A stretch of 56,986 nt of DNA from Candidatus Onthocola gallistercoris (GTDB taxonomy: Bacteria; Bacillota; Clostridia; Lachnospirales; Lachnospiraceae): the NCBI GenBank assembly GCA_018715345.1, contig DVLT01000069.1, positions 1 to 56,986 on the forward strand. The letters run 5' to 3'. How positions within the stretch are numbered: position 1 is the first letter of the stretch; each line of letters opens with the position of its first letter. Below are positions 43,301-55,466 of this stretch, piece by piece. The position numbers and the translations under genes are program-made. The notes under the pieces are model-generated. The model saw only the letters and a program-made list of their open reading frames with translations, was not told where the DNA came from and ran no database searches.

Positions 43301-46300
43301 ATGAACAAAGACAGAATCAAGCCGGTGAAATCCGGCCGCGGCATTCGTATGAGTTACGCCAGACAGCAAGAAGTTCTGGAGATGCCGAATCTTATTGAAG
43401 TTCAGAAAGATTCCTACCAATGGTTTCTGGATTCCGGCTTAAAGGAAGTATTTGAGGATATTTCCCCCATCGCCGATTACAGCGGACATTTGAGCCTGGA
43501 ATTTACAGATTTTACACTGTGCAAGGACGATGTGAAATACAGCATTGACGAATGCAAAGAAAGAGACGCTACTTATGCGGCGCCGTTAAAGGTGCGGGTG
43601 CGTCTGATCAACAAAGAAACGGATGAGATCAACGAACATGAGATTTTCATGGGCGATCTGCCGTTGATGACGGAGACGGGTACTTTTGTTATCAATGGCG
43701 CGGAGCGGGTCATTGTCAGCCAGCTTGTCCGTTCGCCGGGCATTTATTATGCCATCGGCCACGACAAGATCGGGAAAACCCTGTATTCTTGTACCGTGAT
43801 CCCCAACCGGGGCGCATGGCTGGAATATGAGACGGATTCCAACGATGTGTTCAGCGTGCGTGTGGACCGGACCCGTAAAGTGCCGGTGACAGTGCTGATC
43901 CGTTCTCTTGGTGTGGGAACGAATCAGGAGATCATCGACATGTTCGGCGAAGAGCCGAAGATCATGGCCAGTATCGCAAAAGACGTATCCGACAATTATC
44001 AGGATGGTCTGCTGGAACTGTATAAGAAGATCCGTCCGGGCGAACCGCTGGCAGTGGAAAGCGCGGAAAGCCTGATCAACGGCATGTTCTTTGACCCCAG
44101 AAGATATGACTTGGCAAAAGTAGGCCGTTATAAATTCAATAAAAAGCTGGCTCTTAAAAACCGGATCAAAAACTGGCCGCTGGCAGAGGATGCGGTGGAT
44201 ATGACCACCGGTGAGATCATCGCAGAAGCGGGGACAGTCGTAACGGAAGAGTTGGCGGAAGCCATCCAGAATGCGGCCATTCCTTATGTGTTTATCCAGA
44301 CTGAGGAGCGGAATGTGAAAGTCCTCTCCAACATGATGGTGGATCTGGAGAGCTTTGTGGATATCGACCCGAAAGAAGTGGGCGTGACCGAGAAGGTTTA
44401 CTATCCGCTGCTGGCCAAGATCCTGGAAGAGAATGACGATATCGAAGATATCAAGGATGCGATCCACAAAAACCTGAGTGAGTTGGTGCCCATGCACATC
44501 ACAAAGGAAGATATTTTCGCCTCCATCAACTACAATATGCATCTGGAATATGGTATCGGAAATGATGACGACATTGACCACCTGGGCAACCGTCGTATCC
44601 GTGCGGTGGGCGAATTGCTCCAGAACCAATACCGGATCGGCCTGTCCCGTATGGAACGTGTGGTCAGAGAGCGTATGACCACTCAGGATCTGGAAGGTAT
44701 TTCACCCCAGTCCCTGATCAACATCAAGCCGGTGACGGCTGCTGTGAAGGAGTTCTTCGGAAGTTCCCAGCTGTCCCAGTTCATGGATCAGAACAACCCG
44801 TTGTCCGAGTTGACCCATAAACGGCGTCTGTCTGCCCTGGGACCGGGCGGTCTTTCCAGAGACCGGGCCGGATTCGAGGTCCGGGACGTTCACTATTCCC
44901 ACTATGGAAGAATGTGTCCCATCGAGACCCCTGAAGGTCCCAACATCGGTCTGATCAACTCCCTGGCATCCTATGCCCGGATCAACCAGTACGGTTTCAT
45001 CGAAGCGCCGTACCGGAAATTGGATAAATCGGATCCGAAGAATCCGCGGGTTACCGATGAAGTGGTTTATCTGACAGCCGATGAAGAAGATAATTACATC
45101 GTGGCTCAGGCCAACGAGCCATTGGATGAAAATGGATATTTTGTATACAATAATGTTTCCGGACGTTTCCGGGAAGCCACATCCGAGTTCCCCAGATCGA
45201 AAGTGGATCTGATGGACGTTTCGCCGCGGATGGTATTTTCCGTGGCCACATCCATGATCCCCTTCCTGCAGAACGACGACGCCAACCGGGCTCTGATGGG
45301 TTCCAACATGCAGCGTCAGGCGGTGCCGTTGATGCTCACCGATGCGCCGGTGGTCGGTACAGGTATGGAGCAGAAAGCCGCTGTGGACTCAGGCGTATGC
45401 GTGGTGGCGAAGCGGGCCGGCGTGGTTGAACGTTCCGCTGCCAGTGAGATCATCATCAAGACCGATGACGGCCAGAGAGATGTTTACAAGCTGCAAAAAT
45501 TTGTGGGAAGCAACCAGGGCGCCTGCTATAATCAGCGGCCCATCGTCTTTAAAGGCGAGCGGGTGGAAGCAGGAACCGTCCTTGCCGATGGACCGTCCAC
45601 CTGTCAGGGCGAGATCGCCCTTGGCAAGAACCCGCTGATCGGTTTCATGACCTGGGAAGGTTATAACTTCGAGGATGCTGTCCTTCTCAGCGAGCGTCTG
45701 GTACAGGAGGATGTGTACACATCCATCCATATCGCGGAATATGAAGCAGAAGCCAGGGATACCAAACTGGGACCGGAAGAGATCACCAGAGACATCCCGG
45801 GTGTGGGCGATGACGCTCTGAAAAACCTGGATGAAAGAGGTATCATCCGTGTGGGCGCTGAAGTACGGGCAGGGGATATCCTGGTCGGAAAAGTAACGCC
45901 GAAGGGCGAGACAGAACTGACAGCTGAGGAACGGCTCCTGCGGGCCATCTTTGGTGAGAAAGCCAGAGAAGTGCGGGATACATCCCTGAAAGTACCCCAT
46001 GGTGATTATGGTATCATCATAGACGCGAAAGTATTTACCCGTGAAAACGGCGACGAACTGTCTCCGGGCGTGAACCAGTCGGTACGTGTCTATATTGCCC
46101 AGAAACGTAAGATTTCTGTGGGCGATAAGATGGCCGGCCGTCATGGTAATAAGGGTGTCGTTTCCCGTATCCTTCCTGTGGAAGATATGCCCTTCCTTCC
46201 CAACGGCCGTCCGCTGGATATCGTGCTGAACCCGTTGGGCGTGCCTTCCCGTATGAATATCGGACAGGTACTGGAACTGCATCTGGGCCTGGCTGCCAAA

Positions 46301-47140
46301 GCTCTTGGCTTTAAGGTGGAAACGCCGATCTTCAACGGCGCCAGCGAGGAAGATATCATGGAAACGCTGGAGATGGCCAATGATTATGTGAACAAGTCTT
46401 GGGAAGAGTTCACAGAAAACTGGAAAGACAAGATTTCTGATGGGCTGTACGATTATTTGGGATCCCATCTGGATTACCGGAAAGAGTGGGCTGGCGTGCC
46501 CATCGACCGGACAGGTAAGGTACGTCTGCGTGACGGCCGGACCGGCGAGGAATTTGACAGTCCGGTAGCCATCGGCTTCATGCACTATCTGAAGCTGCAC
46601 CATCTGGTAGATGATAAGATCCATGCCCGTTCCACCGGACCATACTCCCTTGTTACCCAGCAGCCTCTGGGCGGTAAGGCTCAGTTCGGCGGGCAGCGTT
46701 TCGGAGAGATGGAGGTATGGGCTCTGGAAGCCTATGGCGCATCTTATACGCTTCAGGAAATCTTAACGTTCAAGTCCGATGATGTGAATGGCCGTGTGAA
46801 AACATACGAAGCCATCATCAAAGGTGAAAATATTACGGAACCGGGTATTCCGGAATCCTTTAAAGTATTGCTCAAGGAGCTCCAGTCACTGGCGCTGGAT
46901 GTGCGGGTACTCCGTGACGATCAGACCGAAGTGGAGATCGGCGAGACCACCGATTACGGGGATGATGAATTTGCGGCATTTATGCAGAATCAGAAAGACC
47001 TGGTGGGCAAGGACGAGTCCCTGGGCGATTACGGATACAGAGAACAGACAGTTGAAGGGGATGAATTTGTCGATGTTCCCCACGAGGAGGACGGCGAAGA
47101 AGACTTTGTTCTCTATGAAGAAGAACCAGACATGGATTAA
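43301..47140 (+). CDS. rpoB: DNA-directed RNA polymerase subunit beta
   Basis: A 1279-residue beta subunit of typical clostridial length. The rifampicin region [20 protein letters not shown] then [11 protein letters not shown] carries the unmutated Q, D, H, R and S positions, so rifampicin sensitivity is expected. [12 protein letters not shown] and the C-terminal [19 protein letters not shown] are also as in active enzymes. The acidic C-terminal tail ([15 protein letters not shown]...) is a Bacillota feature. The ATG follows AAGGGGTGA. rpoC follows 18 bp after the stop. Confidence 0.98.
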   Translation: MNKDRIKPVKSGRGIRMSYARQQEVLEMPNLIEVQKDSYQWFLDSGLKEVFEDISPIADYSGHLSLEFTDFTLCKDDVKYSIDECKERDATYAAPLKVRVRLINKETDEINEHEIFMGDLPLMTETGTFVINGAERVIVSQLVRSPGIYYAIGHDKIGKTLYSCTVIPNRGAWLEYETDSNDVFSVRVDRTRKVPVTVLIRSLGVGTNQEIIDMFGEEPKIMASIAKDVSDNYQDGLLELYKKIRPGEPLAVESAESLINGMFFDPRRYDLAKVGRYKFNKKLALKNRIKNWPLAEDAVDMTTGEIIAEAGTVVTEELAEAIQNAAIPYVFIQTEERNVKVLSNMMVDLESFVDIDPKEVGVTEKVYYPLLAKILEENDDIEDIKDAIHKNLSELVPMHITKEDIFASINYNMHLEYGIGNDDDIDHLGNRRIRAVGELLQNQYRIGLSRMERVVRERMTTQDLEGISPQSLINIKPVTAAVKEFFGSSQLSQFMDQNNPLSELTHKRRLSALGPGGLSRDRAGFEVRDVHYSHYGRMCPIETPEGPNIGLINSLASYARINQYGFIEAPYRKLDKSDPKNPRVTDEVVYLTADEEDNYIVAQANEPLDENGYFVYNNVSGRFREATSEFPRSKVDLMDVSPRMVFSVATSMIPFLQNDDANRALMGSNMQRQAVPLMLTDAPVVGTGMEQKAAVDSGVCVVAKRAGVVERSAASEIIIKTDDGQRDVYKLQKFVGSNQGACYNQRPIVFKGERVEAGTVLADGPSTCQGEIALGKNPLIGFMTWEGYNFEDAVLLSERLVQEDVYTSIHIAEYEAEARDTKLGPEEITRDIPGVGDDALKNLDERGIIRVGAEVRAGDILVGKVTPKGETELTAEERLLRAIFGEKAREVRDTSLKVPHGDYGIIIDAKVFTRENGDELSPGVNQSVRVYIAQKRKISVGDKMAGRHGNKGVVSRILPVEDMPFLPNGRPLDIVLNPLGVPSRMNIGQVLELHLGLAAKALGFKVETPIFNGASEEDIMETLEMANDYVNKSWEEFTENWKDKISDGLYDYLGSHLDYRKEWAGVPIDRTGKVRLRDGRTGEEFDSPVAIGFMHYLKLHHLVDDKIHARSTGPYSLVTQQPLGGKAQFGGQRFGEMEVWALEAYGASYTLQEILTFKSDDVNGRVKTYEAIIKGENITEPGIPESFKVLLKELQSLALDVRVLRDDQTEVEIGETTDYGDDEFAAFMQNQKDLVGKDESLGDYGYREQTVEGDEFVDVPHEEDGEEDFVLYEEEPDMD

Positions 47141-47158
47141 AGAAAGGAGTGCCGCTTA

Positions 47159-50100
47159 ATGCCTGATATGAATAGCAGCGAGGCTTACCAACCGATGACT
47201 TTTGACGCCATCAAGATTGGTCTGGCTTCACCGGAAAAGATCAGAAGCTGGTCCCACGGCGAAGTGAAAAAACCGGAGACTATCAATTATAGAACGCTGA
47301 AACCGGAAAAAGACGGTCTGTTCTGTGAAAGAATATTCGGACCGACAAAAGACTGGGAATGCCACTGTGGTAAATATAAAAAGATCCGCTATAAGGGCGT
47401 TGTCTGCGATCGCTGCGGTGTTGAGGTGACAAAATCCAACGTGCGCCGCGAAAGAATGGGGCATATCGAGCTTGCCGCTCCGGTATCCCACATCTGGTAT
47501 TTCAAAGGAATCCCCAGCCGGCTGGGTCTGATCCTGGATATCTCTCCGAGAAATCTGGAGAAAGTCCTCTATTTCGCCAGCTATATCGTACTGGATAAGG
47601 GCAATACGGACCTCCAGTACAAGCAGGTCATCTCCGAGAAGGAATACCGGGATGCTTACGATAAATACGGCAATACTTTCCGGGCCGGCATGGGCGCAGA
47701 GTCCATCAAGGAACTGCTGGAAGCCATTGACCTGGAAAAGGAATCTGAAGACTTAAAGAAAGAACTGAAAAACTCCACGGGCCAAAAACGTGCCCGTATC
47801 ATCAAACGGCTGGAAGTGGTGGAAGCTTTCAGATGTTCCGGAAACCGTCCGGAATGGATGATCCTGACGGTGATCCCCGTGATCCCGCCGGATATCCGGC
47901 CCATGGTACAGTTGGACGGCGGTCGTTTTGCCACCTCCGACTTAAACGACTTATATCGCCGGATCATCAACCGGAACAATCGTCTGAAACGGCTGCTGGA
48001 GCTGGGCGCGCCGGACATCATCGTCCGGAACGAAAAACGTATGCTCCAGGAGGCTGTAGACGCCCTCATTGACAATGGCCGCCGGGGCCGTCCGGTGACC
48101 GGTCCGGGTAACCGGGCGCTGAAATCCCTTTCGGATATGCTCAAAGGAAAACAGGGCCGGTTCCGTCAGAACCTGTTGGGTAAACGTGTGGACTATTCCG
48201 GTCGTTCCGTTATCGTTGTGGGACCGGAATTAAAGATCTACCAGTGCGGTCTGCCGAAAGAGATGGCCATCGAACTGTTCAAACCTTTCGTTATGAAGGA
48301 ACTGGTGGGTAAAGGACTGGCCCATAATATCAAAGCTGCCAAGAAGATGGTGGAACGTCTCCAGCCGGAAGTATGGGATGTGCTGGAAGATGTGATCAAA
48401 GAGCATCCGGTCATGCTGAACCGTGCCCCCACACTCCATCGTCTGGGTATCCAGGCTTTCGAACCGGTACTTGTGGAAGGCAAGGCCATCAAACTGCATC
48501 CGTTGGTTTGTACGGCCTACAATGCCGACTTCGATGGCGACCAGATGGCCGTCCATGTACCGTTGTTTGTGGAAGCTCAGGCGGAGTGCCGTTTCATGCT
48601 CCTTTCACCAAACAACCTGCTGAAACCTTCCGATGGCGCGCCGGTGGCTGTGCCTTCCCAGGATATGGTCCTTGGCATCTATTACCTGACTTTGGAAAAA
48701 CCGGGTGATAAGGGCGAAGGCAAATTCTTCCGGGATGTGAACGAAGCCATCCTGGCTTATGAAAATAAAGTGATCACTCTCCAGGCTCCGGTGAAGATCC
48801 GCCGGACGGTGACGGTCAACGGAGTGAAAAAGACCGGTGTGATCACCTCCACTTTGGGAAGATTCATCTTCAACGAGATCATTCCACAGGATCTGGGATT
48901 TGTGGATCGTTCAAACCCGGAAAATGATCTGGCTTTGGAGATCGACTTCCTTGTGGGCAAAAAGCAGTTAAAACAGATCATTGACAAATGTATCAATACC
49001 CATGGGGCGACCAAGACCGCAGAGGTATTGGATGATATCAAAGCTACAGGTTACAAATATTCGACGATCAGCGCCATCACCGTATCTGTATCGGATATGA
49101 CAGTGCCGGCTGAAAAGAGAGATCTGATCATGGAAGCCGAGGAGACCATCGAAAAGATCACCAAAAACTTCCGCCGTGGTTTTGTGACAGAAGAAGAACG
49201 GTATAAAGCCGTGATCGAAACATGGAAGAACGCGGATGATAAGATCACAGACGCGCTGCTTTCCAATTTGGATAAATACAACAATATTTACATGATGGCC
49301 GATTCCGGAGCCCGTGGTTCCAATCAGCAGATCAAACAGCTGGCAGGTATGCGTGGACTTATGGCGGATACATCTGGACGGACCATCGAGTTGCCCATCC
49401 GGTCCAACTTCCGTGAAGGTCTGGACGTACTGGAATACTTTATTTCTGCCCATGGCGCCCGGAAAGGTCTGTCTGATACGGCGCTGCGTACTGCCGACTC
49501 CGGTTACCTGACCCGTCGTCTGGTGGATGTATCCCAGGATCTGATCATCCGTGAAACCGACTGCTGCGAAGGAATGGGCGAGATCCCGGGTATGTGGATC
49601 GAAGCCTTTGAGGATGGCCGTGAAATGATCGAAAGTCTGGAAGAACGTATGACTGGCCGTTATGCGGCGGAGGACATCGTGGATCCTGAGACCGGCGAAG
49701 TACTCGTGAAAGCCAACACGATGATCACGCCGAAACGGGCGGCAAGAGTTGCCAAGACCGACCTGAAACGGGTGAAGATCCGTACAGTCCTTTCCTGCCG
49801 TTCCCATCTGGGTGTATGTGCGAAATGCTACGGCGCCAACATGGCCACCGGCCAGCCTGTGCAGGTGGGTGAAGCTGTCGGTATCATCGCGGCCCAGTCC
49901 ATCGGTGAACCGGGTACCCAGCTGACCATGCGTACCTTCCATACCGGCGGTGTGGCCGGCGACGATATCACACAGGGTCTTCCCCGTGTCGAGGAGCTTT
50001 TTGAAGCACGTAAACCGAAGGGACTTGCCATCATTTCCGAATTTGGCGGTACGATCACCATCAAAGATACGAAGAAGAAACGTGAAGTTGTGGTTTCCAA

Positions 50101-50842
50101 TAAGGAGACAGGCGAAACAAAGGCTTATCTGATCCCCTATGGTTCCCGGATCAAAGTGACGGACGGACAGGAGATCGAAGCCGGTGATGAACTGACCGAA
50201 GGTAGTGTGAACCCCCATGACATCCTGAAGATCAAAGGTGTCCGCGCGGTTCAGGATTACATGATCCGTGAAGTTCAGAGAGTATATCGTCTCCAGGGTG
50301 TTGAGATCAACGACAAACACGTGGAAGTGATCGTGCGCCAGATGCTGAAGAAGATCCGCATCGAGCAGAGCGGCGATACCGATTATCTGCCGGGTACATT
50401 GGTGGATGTGCTTGACTTTGAGGAGATCAATGAGAACCTGAAAGAAGCAGGTAAGGAACCGGCAGAAGGCACTCAGGTGATGCTCGGTATCACCAAGGCT
50501 TCTCTGGCAACAGACTCCTTCTTGTCTGCCGCCTCCTTCCAGGAGACGACGAAAGTCCTGACAGAAGCGGCCATCAAAGGCAAGGTGGATCAGCTGATCG
50601 GCCTGAAAGAGAACGTATTGATCGGTAAACTGATCCCGGCTGGTACAGGTATGAAGCGGTACCGGAATATCCGTCTGAATACAGATGGTATGCCCACCCT
50701 CCAGGAAAAGCTTGAAGCGCAAAAAGCCCGGGAAGCAGCGGAAAGAGCTGCAACCGAGCCTGAAGCGGATGCAAAAGCCGAATCCCAGGAGATGGAAGAA
50801 GAAACGGATGACGAAATGATTCCGGCCGTGACAGAAGAATAA
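47159..50842 (+). CDS. rpoC: DNA-directed RNA polymerase subunit beta'
   Basis: A 1227-residue beta' subunit. The N-terminal zinc ribbon has C68, C70, C83 and C86; the catalytic NADFDGDQM (455-463) holds the three magnesium aspartates. The second zinc site ([13 protein letters not shown]) and the trigger-loop region ([16 protein letters not shown]) are intact. Co-transcribed with rpoB, ribosome site AAAGGAG. The tail is acidic. A terminator follows. Confidence 0.98.
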   Translation: MPDMNSSEAYQPMTFDAIKIGLASPEKIRSWSHGEVKKPETINYRTLKPEKDGLFCERIFGPTKDWECHCGKYKKIRYKGVVCDRCGVEVTKSNVRRERMGHIELAAPVSHIWYFKGIPSRLGLILDISPRNLEKVLYFASYIVLDKGNTDLQYKQVISEKEYRDAYDKYGNTFRAGMGAESIKELLEAIDLEKESEDLKKELKNSTGQKRARIIKRLEVVEAFRCSGNRPEWMILTVIPVIPPDIRPMVQLDGGRFATSDLNDLYRRIINRNNRLKRLLELGAPDIIVRNEKRMLQEAVDALIDNGRRGRPVTGPGNRALKSLSDMLKGKQGRFRQNLLGKRVDYSGRSVIVVGPELKIYQCGLPKEMAIELFKPFVMKELVGKGLAHNIKAAKKMVERLQPEVWDVLEDVIKEHPVMLNRAPTLHRLGIQAFEPVLVEGKAIKLHPLVCTAYNADFDGDQMAVHVPLFVEAQAECRFMLLSPNNLLKPSDGAPVAVPSQDMVLGIYYLTLEKPGDKGEGKFFRDVNEAILAYENKVITLQAPVKIRRTVTVNGVKKTGVITSTLGRFIFNEIIPQDLGFVDRSNPENDLALEIDFLVGKKQLKQIIDKCINTHGATKTAEVLDDIKATGYKYSTISAITVSVSDMTVPAEKRDLIMEAEETIEKITKNFRRGFVTEEERYKAVIETWKNADDKITDALLSNLDKYNNIYMMADSGARGSNQQIKQLAGMRGLMADTSGRTIELPIRSNFREGLDVLEYFISAHGARKGLSDTALRTADSGYLTRRLVDVSQDLIIRETDCCEGMGEIPGMWIEAFEDGREMIESLEERMTGRYAAEDIVDPETGEVLVKANTMITPKRAARVAKTDLKRVKIRTVLSCRSHLGVCAKCYGANMATGQPVQVGEAVGIIAAQSIGEPGTQLTMRTFHTGGVAGDDITQGLPRVEELFEARKPKGLAIISEFGGTITIKDTKKKREVVVSNKETGETKAYLIPYGSRIKVTDGQEIEAGDELTEGSVNPHDILKIKGVRAVQDYMIREVQRVYRLQGVEINDKHVEVIVRQMLKKIRIEQSGDTDYLPGTLVDVLDFEEINENLKEAGKEPAEGTQVMLGITKASLATDSFLSAASFQETTKVLTEAAIKGKVDQLIGLKENVLIGKLIPAGTGMKRYRNIRLNTDGMPTLQEKLEAQKAREAAERAATEPEADAKAESQEMEEETDDEMIPAVTEE

Positions 50843-50848
50843 ATCGAT

Positions 50849-50896
50849 AAAAAAGTTCCCGGTGCCATCTGCCAGGCAGGACGCCGGGGACTTTTT
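50849..50896 (+). terminator. Terminator after rpoC
   Basis: An A-rich arm leading to AAAAGTTCCCGG pairs with CCGGGGACTTTTT (G-T pairs included), with a small inner ctgcc/ggcag hairpin, ending in a T-run. Confidence 0.75.
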
Positions 50897-50942
50897 GCAT
50901 GATAAAGCGGATGGAAGGTTTTGGGAAAAGGGAGGTTGCATC

Positions 50943-52019
50943 ATGTACGATAAAAGAATCGGAATGTCAGAGATGGATCGTGAATGGATCCGGGCGCTTC
51001 CGAAAGTGGAACTTCATTGCCACCTGGACGGCTCTATGCGTCTGGATACCATACGAGATTTTTTGGCTGAAATGACAATGGATACGGATGGATCAAAGTT
51101 GCCAGAAAACGATGACGCGGCCAGGGCACTTCTGCAGGCGCCGGCGGACTGCGCCAGCTTGGACGAGTACTTGAAACGGTTCGACCTTCCGGTACAATGT
51201 CTGCAGACCGCCGGACATTTGAAAAAGGCGGCTTATGAATTGGTACGGGATGCGGCGGCGGAGAATGTGGTTTATCTGGAAATGCGATTTGCCCCTGCCT
51301 TGTCAGTCCATCCGGGATTGGGGATGGATGAAGTGATCGGAAGTGTCGTCAATGGGATGCAAGAAGGCAAAAGGGACTTTGGCGTATATGGCGGCGTGAT
51401 CCTGTGCGGCATGCGGCACATGGATCCCAAGATCAATATCCAGGTGGCCGAAGCGGCGGGCCGTTTTCTGGGGAAAGGGGTCTGTGGTGTGGATCTGGCC
51501 GGAGGGGAGGCGGATTTTCCGCCGGAAATCCATCGAGACATGTTTAAAAAGGCCCGGGAAATGGGCATACCTATAACGATACATGCCGGTGAATGCGGCA
51601 GCAGTGAAAATATCCGTACAGCCATACAGCTGGGGGCATCCCGGATCGGTCATGGTATCGCGGCCAAGGGAGATCCTTCCATATTAAATATGTGTCGTGA
51701 TCAGCATGTATTGCTGGAAATGTGTCCCACAAGCAATCTGCAGACAAAGGCAGTGAACGATCTGTCCGATCATCCGATGAAAGATTTACTGGCCGAAGGG
51801 CTATACGTGTGCATCAACACAGATAACCGGACGGTTTCGGCCACCAGCATGAGCCGGGAGATCGAACTCGCGATGGAGAAAATGGGATTGGGCCGGATGG
51901 ACATATGGAATATGATGGCTTATGCGGCAGACGCAGCCTTTGCACCAGAGGATATACGGCGTAAAATTCACGTAAAACTTGAAAAGTTCAAAGAAAAGAC
52001 ATTGACAAGCGAAATGTGA
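50943..52019 (+). CDS. add: Adenosine deaminase
   Basis: A 358-residue metal-dependent deaminase of the ADA family. LPKVELHCHLDGSMR gives the first zinc histidines. ITIHAGECG holds the next histidine and catalytic glutamate; SRIGHGI and INTDNRTVSATSM complete the site. It converts adenosine (or deoxyadenosine) to inosine in purine salvage. The ATG at 50943 follows GGGAGG. It sits between rpoC and rpsL, where other Clostridia often have nothing or a ribosomal L7Ae-like gene. Its 3' end contains the rpsL promoter. Confidence 0.92.
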   Translation: MYDKRIGMSEMDREWIRALPKVELHCHLDGSMRLDTIRDFLAEMTMDTDGSKLPENDDAARALLQAPADCASLDEYLKRFDLPVQCLQTAGHLKKAAYELVRDAAAENVVYLEMRFAPALSVHPGLGMDEVIGSVVNGMQEGKRDFGVYGGVILCGMRHMDPKINIQVAEAAGRFLGKGVCGVDLAGGEADFPPEIHRDMFKKAREMGIPITIHAGECGSSENIRTAIQLGASRIGHGIAAKGDPSILNMCRDQHVLLEMCPTSNLQTKAVNDLSDHPMKDLLAEGLYVCINTDNRTVSATSMSREIELAMEKMGLGRMDIWNMMAYAADAAFAPEDIRRKIHVKLEKFKEKTLTSEM

Positions 52020-52030
52020 ATTGATATACT
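52002..52030 (+). promoter_or_regulatory. Promoter of the rpsL-rpsG-fusA operon, overlapping the end of add
   Basis: Perfect TTGACA (52002-52007), 17 bp, TATACT (52025-52030). The -35 lies in the last codons of add. The leader holds a 10-bp hairpin (52039-52048/52057-52066, one G-T pair) without a T-run, possibly a regulatory fold. Confidence 0.75.
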
Positions 52031-52120
52031 CAATAAGTGTGCAAAAAGGATACACTCTTTTTGCGCCCATAAAACCGTGATAGAAACGGCAACCATCAAT
52101 TTTTGCAGGAGGTGAAATTA

Positions 52121-52543
52121 ATGCCAACATTTAACCAGTTAGTAAGAAAAGGAAGACAGACCGTAGAAAAGAAGTCAACTGCACCGGCACTTCAGAAAGG
52201 TTACAACTCCCTTCACAAAAGACCGACCGATCAGTCCGCTCCTCAGAAGAGAGGCGTTTGTACTGCAGTAAAGACAGCGACTCCTAAGAAGCCTAACTCA
52301 GCTCTGAGAAAGATCGCCAGAGTTCGTCTTTCCAACGGTATCGAGGTAACAAGCTACATTCCGGGTGAAGGCCACAACCTTCAGGAGCATAGCGTTGTTC
52401 TCATCCGTGGCGGTAGGGTAAAAGACTTACCAGGTACAAGATACCATATCATCAGAGGTACACTTGATACAGCTGGTGTCGCCAAGAGACGTCAGGCCCG
52501 TTCCAAATACGGCGCTAAGAGACCGAAGGACGCTAAAAAATAA
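52121..52543 (+). CDS. rpsL: 30S ribosomal protein S12
   Basis: A 140-residue protein, [13 protein letters not shown] at the start. The streptomycin-determining lysines in TPKKPNSAL and [12 protein letters not shown] are wild type. It keeps decoding accuracy. The ATG follows AGGAGGTG; readings from 52103 would start inside the ribosome site. Confidence 0.97.
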   Translation: MPTFNQLVRKGRQTVEKKSTAPALQKGYNSLHKRPTDQSAPQKRGVCTAVKTATPKKPNSALRKIARVRLSNGIEVTSYIPGEGHNLQEHSVVLIRGGRVKDLPGTRYHIIRGTLDTAGVAKRRQARSKYGAKRPKDAKK

Positions 52544-52679
52544 TCGGTTTTAAATTCATTACTATTGCGGCGAATGTAGCATTATTTTTACCGTAACAAA
52601 GGTTGCAGGATGATAGAATAAACGCAGATTCGGCGCGAACACGTAGGACATTCCGAGTGAGTACCTATGAATTAAATAG

Positions 52680-52696
52680 TCCGGATGAGCTCCGGA
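52680..52696 (+). promoter_or_regulatory. Hairpin just before the rpsG ribosome site
   Basis: TCCGGA and TCCGGA (self-complementary arms) around a 5-base loop, ending eight bases before the AAGGAGG of rpsG, in the 175-base rpsL-rpsG gap. S7 autoregulates by binding this gap in other bacteria; here that is only inferred. Confidence 0.3.
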
Positions 52697-52718
52697 TAAT
52701 ATTAAGGAGGGAAGTAAC

Positions 52719-53189
52719 GTGCCAAGAAAAGGACATATTGCAAAGAGAGACGTATTAGCGGATCCGATTTACAATAATAAAGTTGTCACAAAGCTGATCA
52801 ACAACATCATGCTGGACGGAAAGAAAGGCGTGGCTCAGAAGATCGTTTACGGCGCATTTGAAAGAGTTGCAGCTGAGACCGGTAAGGACGCTGTTGAAGT
52901 TTTTGAAGAAGCGATGAATAACATTATGCCTGTTCTGGAAGTTAAAGCACGCCGTATCGGTGGTGCCACTTATCAGGTGCCCATCGAAGTGCGCCCGGAA
53001 AGAAGACAGGCGCTGGCTCTTCGCTGGTTGACCCTGTTTTCCCGCAAGAGAGGCGAGAAGACTCAGGAAGAAAGACTGGCTAAAGAGATCATGGATGCGG
53101 CAAACAACACAGGCGCATCTGTTAAGAGAAAAGAAGACATGCACAAAATGGCAGAAGCAAACAAGGCATTCGCTCATTACAGATGGTAA
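52719..53189 (+). CDS. rpsG: 30S ribosomal protein S7
   Basis: A 156-residue protein starting at a GTG after AAGGAGG. It reads [18 protein letters not shown], with [10 protein letters not shown] and the C-terminal [13 protein letters not shown] typical of S7. It nucleates assembly of the 30S head. Confidence 0.97.
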   Translation: MPRKGHIAKRDVLADPIYNNKVVTKLINNIMLDGKKGVAQKIVYGAFERVAAETGKDAVEVFEEAMNNIMPVLEVKARRIGGATYQVPIEVRPERRQALALRWLTLFSRKRGEKTQEERLAKEIMDAANNTGASVKRKEDMHKMAEANKAFAHYRW

Positions 53190-53232
53190 TAGCGGCCTTG
53201 CTGCCTGATTCATTTATAAGGAGGAATTATCC

Positions 53233-55350
53233 TTGGCTGGTAGAGAGTATCCATTGGAGAGAACCAGAAATATAGGTATCATGGCTCATATCGATGCCGG
53301 TAAGACCACATTGACTGAGCGTATCCTGTATTACACTGGTGTAAACTATAAGATCGGCGATACCCACGAAGGTACTGCGACCATGGACTGGATGGAGCAG
53401 GAACAGGAAAGGGGTATCACCATCACTTCAGCCGCCACAACATGTCACTGGACACCGCAGGAAAACTGCAAACCTAAAGAAGGTGCTGATGAATATCGTA
53501 TCAATATCATTGATACTCCTGGACACGTTGACTTTACGGTAGAGGTTGAACGTTCTCTGCGAGTACTCGACGGAGCAGTCGGCGTATTCTGTGCAAAGGG
53601 CGGTGTGGAGCCTCAGTCCGAGAATGTATGGCGTCAGGCTGATACTTACAACGTACCCAGAATGGCATTTATCAACAAGATGGATATCCTGGGTGCAAAC
53701 TTCTACGGCGCAGTTGACCAGATCCGAACACGTCTGGGCAAAAACGCCATTATCTTACAGTTACCGATCGGTAAGGAAGATGAATTCCAGGGGATCATCG
53801 ACCTGTTTGAGATGAAAGCTTACATCTATAATGATGATAAGGGTGAAGACATCTCCATCACAGATATTCCGGCAGATATGGCGGATGACGCAGAACTGTA
53901 TCATACAGAACTTGTGGAAAAGATCTGTGAGTTGGACGATGACCTGATGATGGAATATCTGGAAGGTGAAGAACCTTCTGTAGAGTCTATGAAAGCGGTG
54001 TTGCGTAAGGCGACCTGTGAATGTACAGCGATCCCGGTTTGCTGCGGTTCTGCTTACAGAAACAAAGGCGTTCAGAAACTTTTGGATGCGATCATTGAAT
54101 ACATGCCGGCTCCGACAGATATCCCGGCCATCAAAGGTGTGGATATGGACGGCAATGAGATCGAGAGACATTCTTCTGACGAAGAGCCCTTCTCCGCTCT
54201 GGTATTTAAGATCATGACCGACCCGTTTGTCGGAAAACTGGCTTACTTCAGAGTATATTCCGGTACACTTAATTCCGGATCCTATACATTGAATGCCACA
54301 AAGGGCAAAAAAGAACGTGTTGGACGTATCCTTCAGATGCATGCCAACAAGAGACATGAGCTGGACAAAGTATATTCCGGTGATATCGCGGCAGCCATCG
54401 GTTTCAAGTTCTCAACAACCGGTGATACCATCTGTGATGAGCAGCATCCGGTTATCCTTGAGTCCATGGAATTCCCGGAACCGGTTATCGAGCTGGCCAT
54501 TGAGCCCAAGACAAAAGCCGGCCAGGGCAAACTGGGCGAAGCCCTTGCAAAACTGGCTGAGGAGGACCCGACTTTCCGTGCTCATACCGATCATGAAACC
54601 GGCCAGACCATCATCGCCGGTATGGGTGAGCTTCATCTGGAGATCATCGTTGACCGTCTGCTCCGTGAATTTAAGGTAGAGGCCAATGTGGGCGCTCCCC
54701 AGGTTGCTTATAAAGAAACATTTACAAAAGAAGTCACAGTGGACAGCAAATATGCGAAACAGTCCGGTGGCCGTGGACAGTATGGTCACTGTAAAGTTAT
54801 CTTCACACCGATGGATCCCAATGGTGAGGAGACATTCAAATTTGAATCCACTGTTGTCGGCGGAGCGATCCCGAAGGAATACATCCCGGCAGTCGGCGAA
54901 GGTATCGAGGAAGCTGCAAGAGCCGGTGTTCTCGGCGGCTATCCGGTATTGGGCGTACATGCCAACGTATTCGATGGTTCTTACCATGAAGTCGACTCTT
55001 CCGAAATGGCATTCCACATTGCCGGTTCTCTGGCCTTCAAGGATGCCATGAAGAAAGGTAATCCGGTACTTCTTGAGCCGATCATGAAGGTGGAAGTAAC
55101 CACACCGGAGGACTATATGGGTGATGTTATCGGTGATATCAACTCCCGTCGTGGCCGGATCGAAGGTATGGAAGACATCGGCGGAGGTAAGATGATCAAA
55201 GCTTATGTACCGCTGGCTGAGATGTTCGGATACTCCACAGACCTTCGTTCCAGAACTCAGGGACGTGGAAACTACTCCATGTTCTTTGAGAGATATGAGC
55301 AGGTTCCGAAGAGCGTATCCGAGAAAGTATTAAGCTCCAAAGAAAAATAA
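53233..55350 (+). CDS. fusA: Elongation factor G
   Basis: A 705-residue translocase GTPase. P-loop [15 protein letters not shown], switch region [19 protein letters not shown] and NKMD are all present, with domains II-V following. Compared with most EF-G there is a short insert (about residues 76-88, [17 protein letters not shown]) before the DTPG strand, seen in several Clostridia. The start is a TTG at 53233 after AAGGAGG. Co-transcribed with rpsL-rpsG. Confidence 0.97.
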   Translation: MAGREYPLERTRNIGIMAHIDAGKTTLTERILYYTGVNYKIGDTHEGTATMDWMEQEQERGITITSAATTCHWTPQENCKPKEGADEYRINIIDTPGHVDFTVEVERSLRVLDGAVGVFCAKGGVEPQSENVWRQADTYNVPRMAFINKMDILGANFYGAVDQIRTRLGKNAIILQLPIGKEDEFQGIIDLFEMKAYIYNDDKGEDISITDIPADMADDAELYHTELVEKICELDDDLMMEYLEGEEPSVESMKAVLRKATCECTAIPVCCGSAYRNKGVQKLLDAIIEYMPAPTDIPAIKGVDMDGNEIERHSSDEEPFSALVFKIMTDPFVGKLAYFRVYSGTLNSGSYTLNATKGKKERVGRILQMHANKRHELDKVYSGDIAAAIGFKFSTTGDTICDEQHPVILESMEFPEPVIELAIEPKTKAGQGKLGEALAKLAEEDPTFRAHTDHETGQTIIAGMGELHLEIIVDRLLREFKVEANVGAPQVAYKETFTKEVTVDSKYAKQSGGRGQYGHCKVIFTPMDPNGEETFKFESTVVGGAIPKEYIPAVGEGIEEAARAGVLGGYPVLGVHANVFDGSYHEVDSSEMAFHIAGSLAFKDAMKKGNPVLLEPIMKVEVTTPEDYMGDVIGDINSRRGRIEGMEDIGGGKMIKAYVPLAEMFGYSTDLRSRTQGRGNYSMFFERYEQVPKSVSEKVLSSKEK

Positions 55351-55368
55351 TGAAATAAAAAATCAGGC

Positions 55369-55397
55369 TTGAATATCTGGATAAAATGAAATATAAT
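55369..55397 (+). promoter_or_regulatory. Promoter of tuf
   Basis: TTGAAT (55369-55374), 17 bp, TATAAT (55392-55397), in the fusA-tuf gap. The leader has a gccct/agggc stem before the ribosome site. Confidence 0.65.
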
Positions 55398-55466
55398 CAG
55401 AGATAGCCGATATAAACAGCCCTCAACAGATAGAAGAAAGGGCGCGTATTAAAGGAGGACGTAAAA

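Noticed and set aside
45389..46624. A 411-codon open frame antisense to rpoB
   Set aside because: Same reasoning: no initiation signal and no protein-like motifs, and rpoB is unquestioned on the other strand.
48968..50944. A 658-codon open frame antisense to rpoC
   Set aside because: It lies entirely opposite highly conserved rpoC codons, has no ribosome site, and its translation (His/Phe/Leu-rich) looks like a shadow of the biased sense codons.
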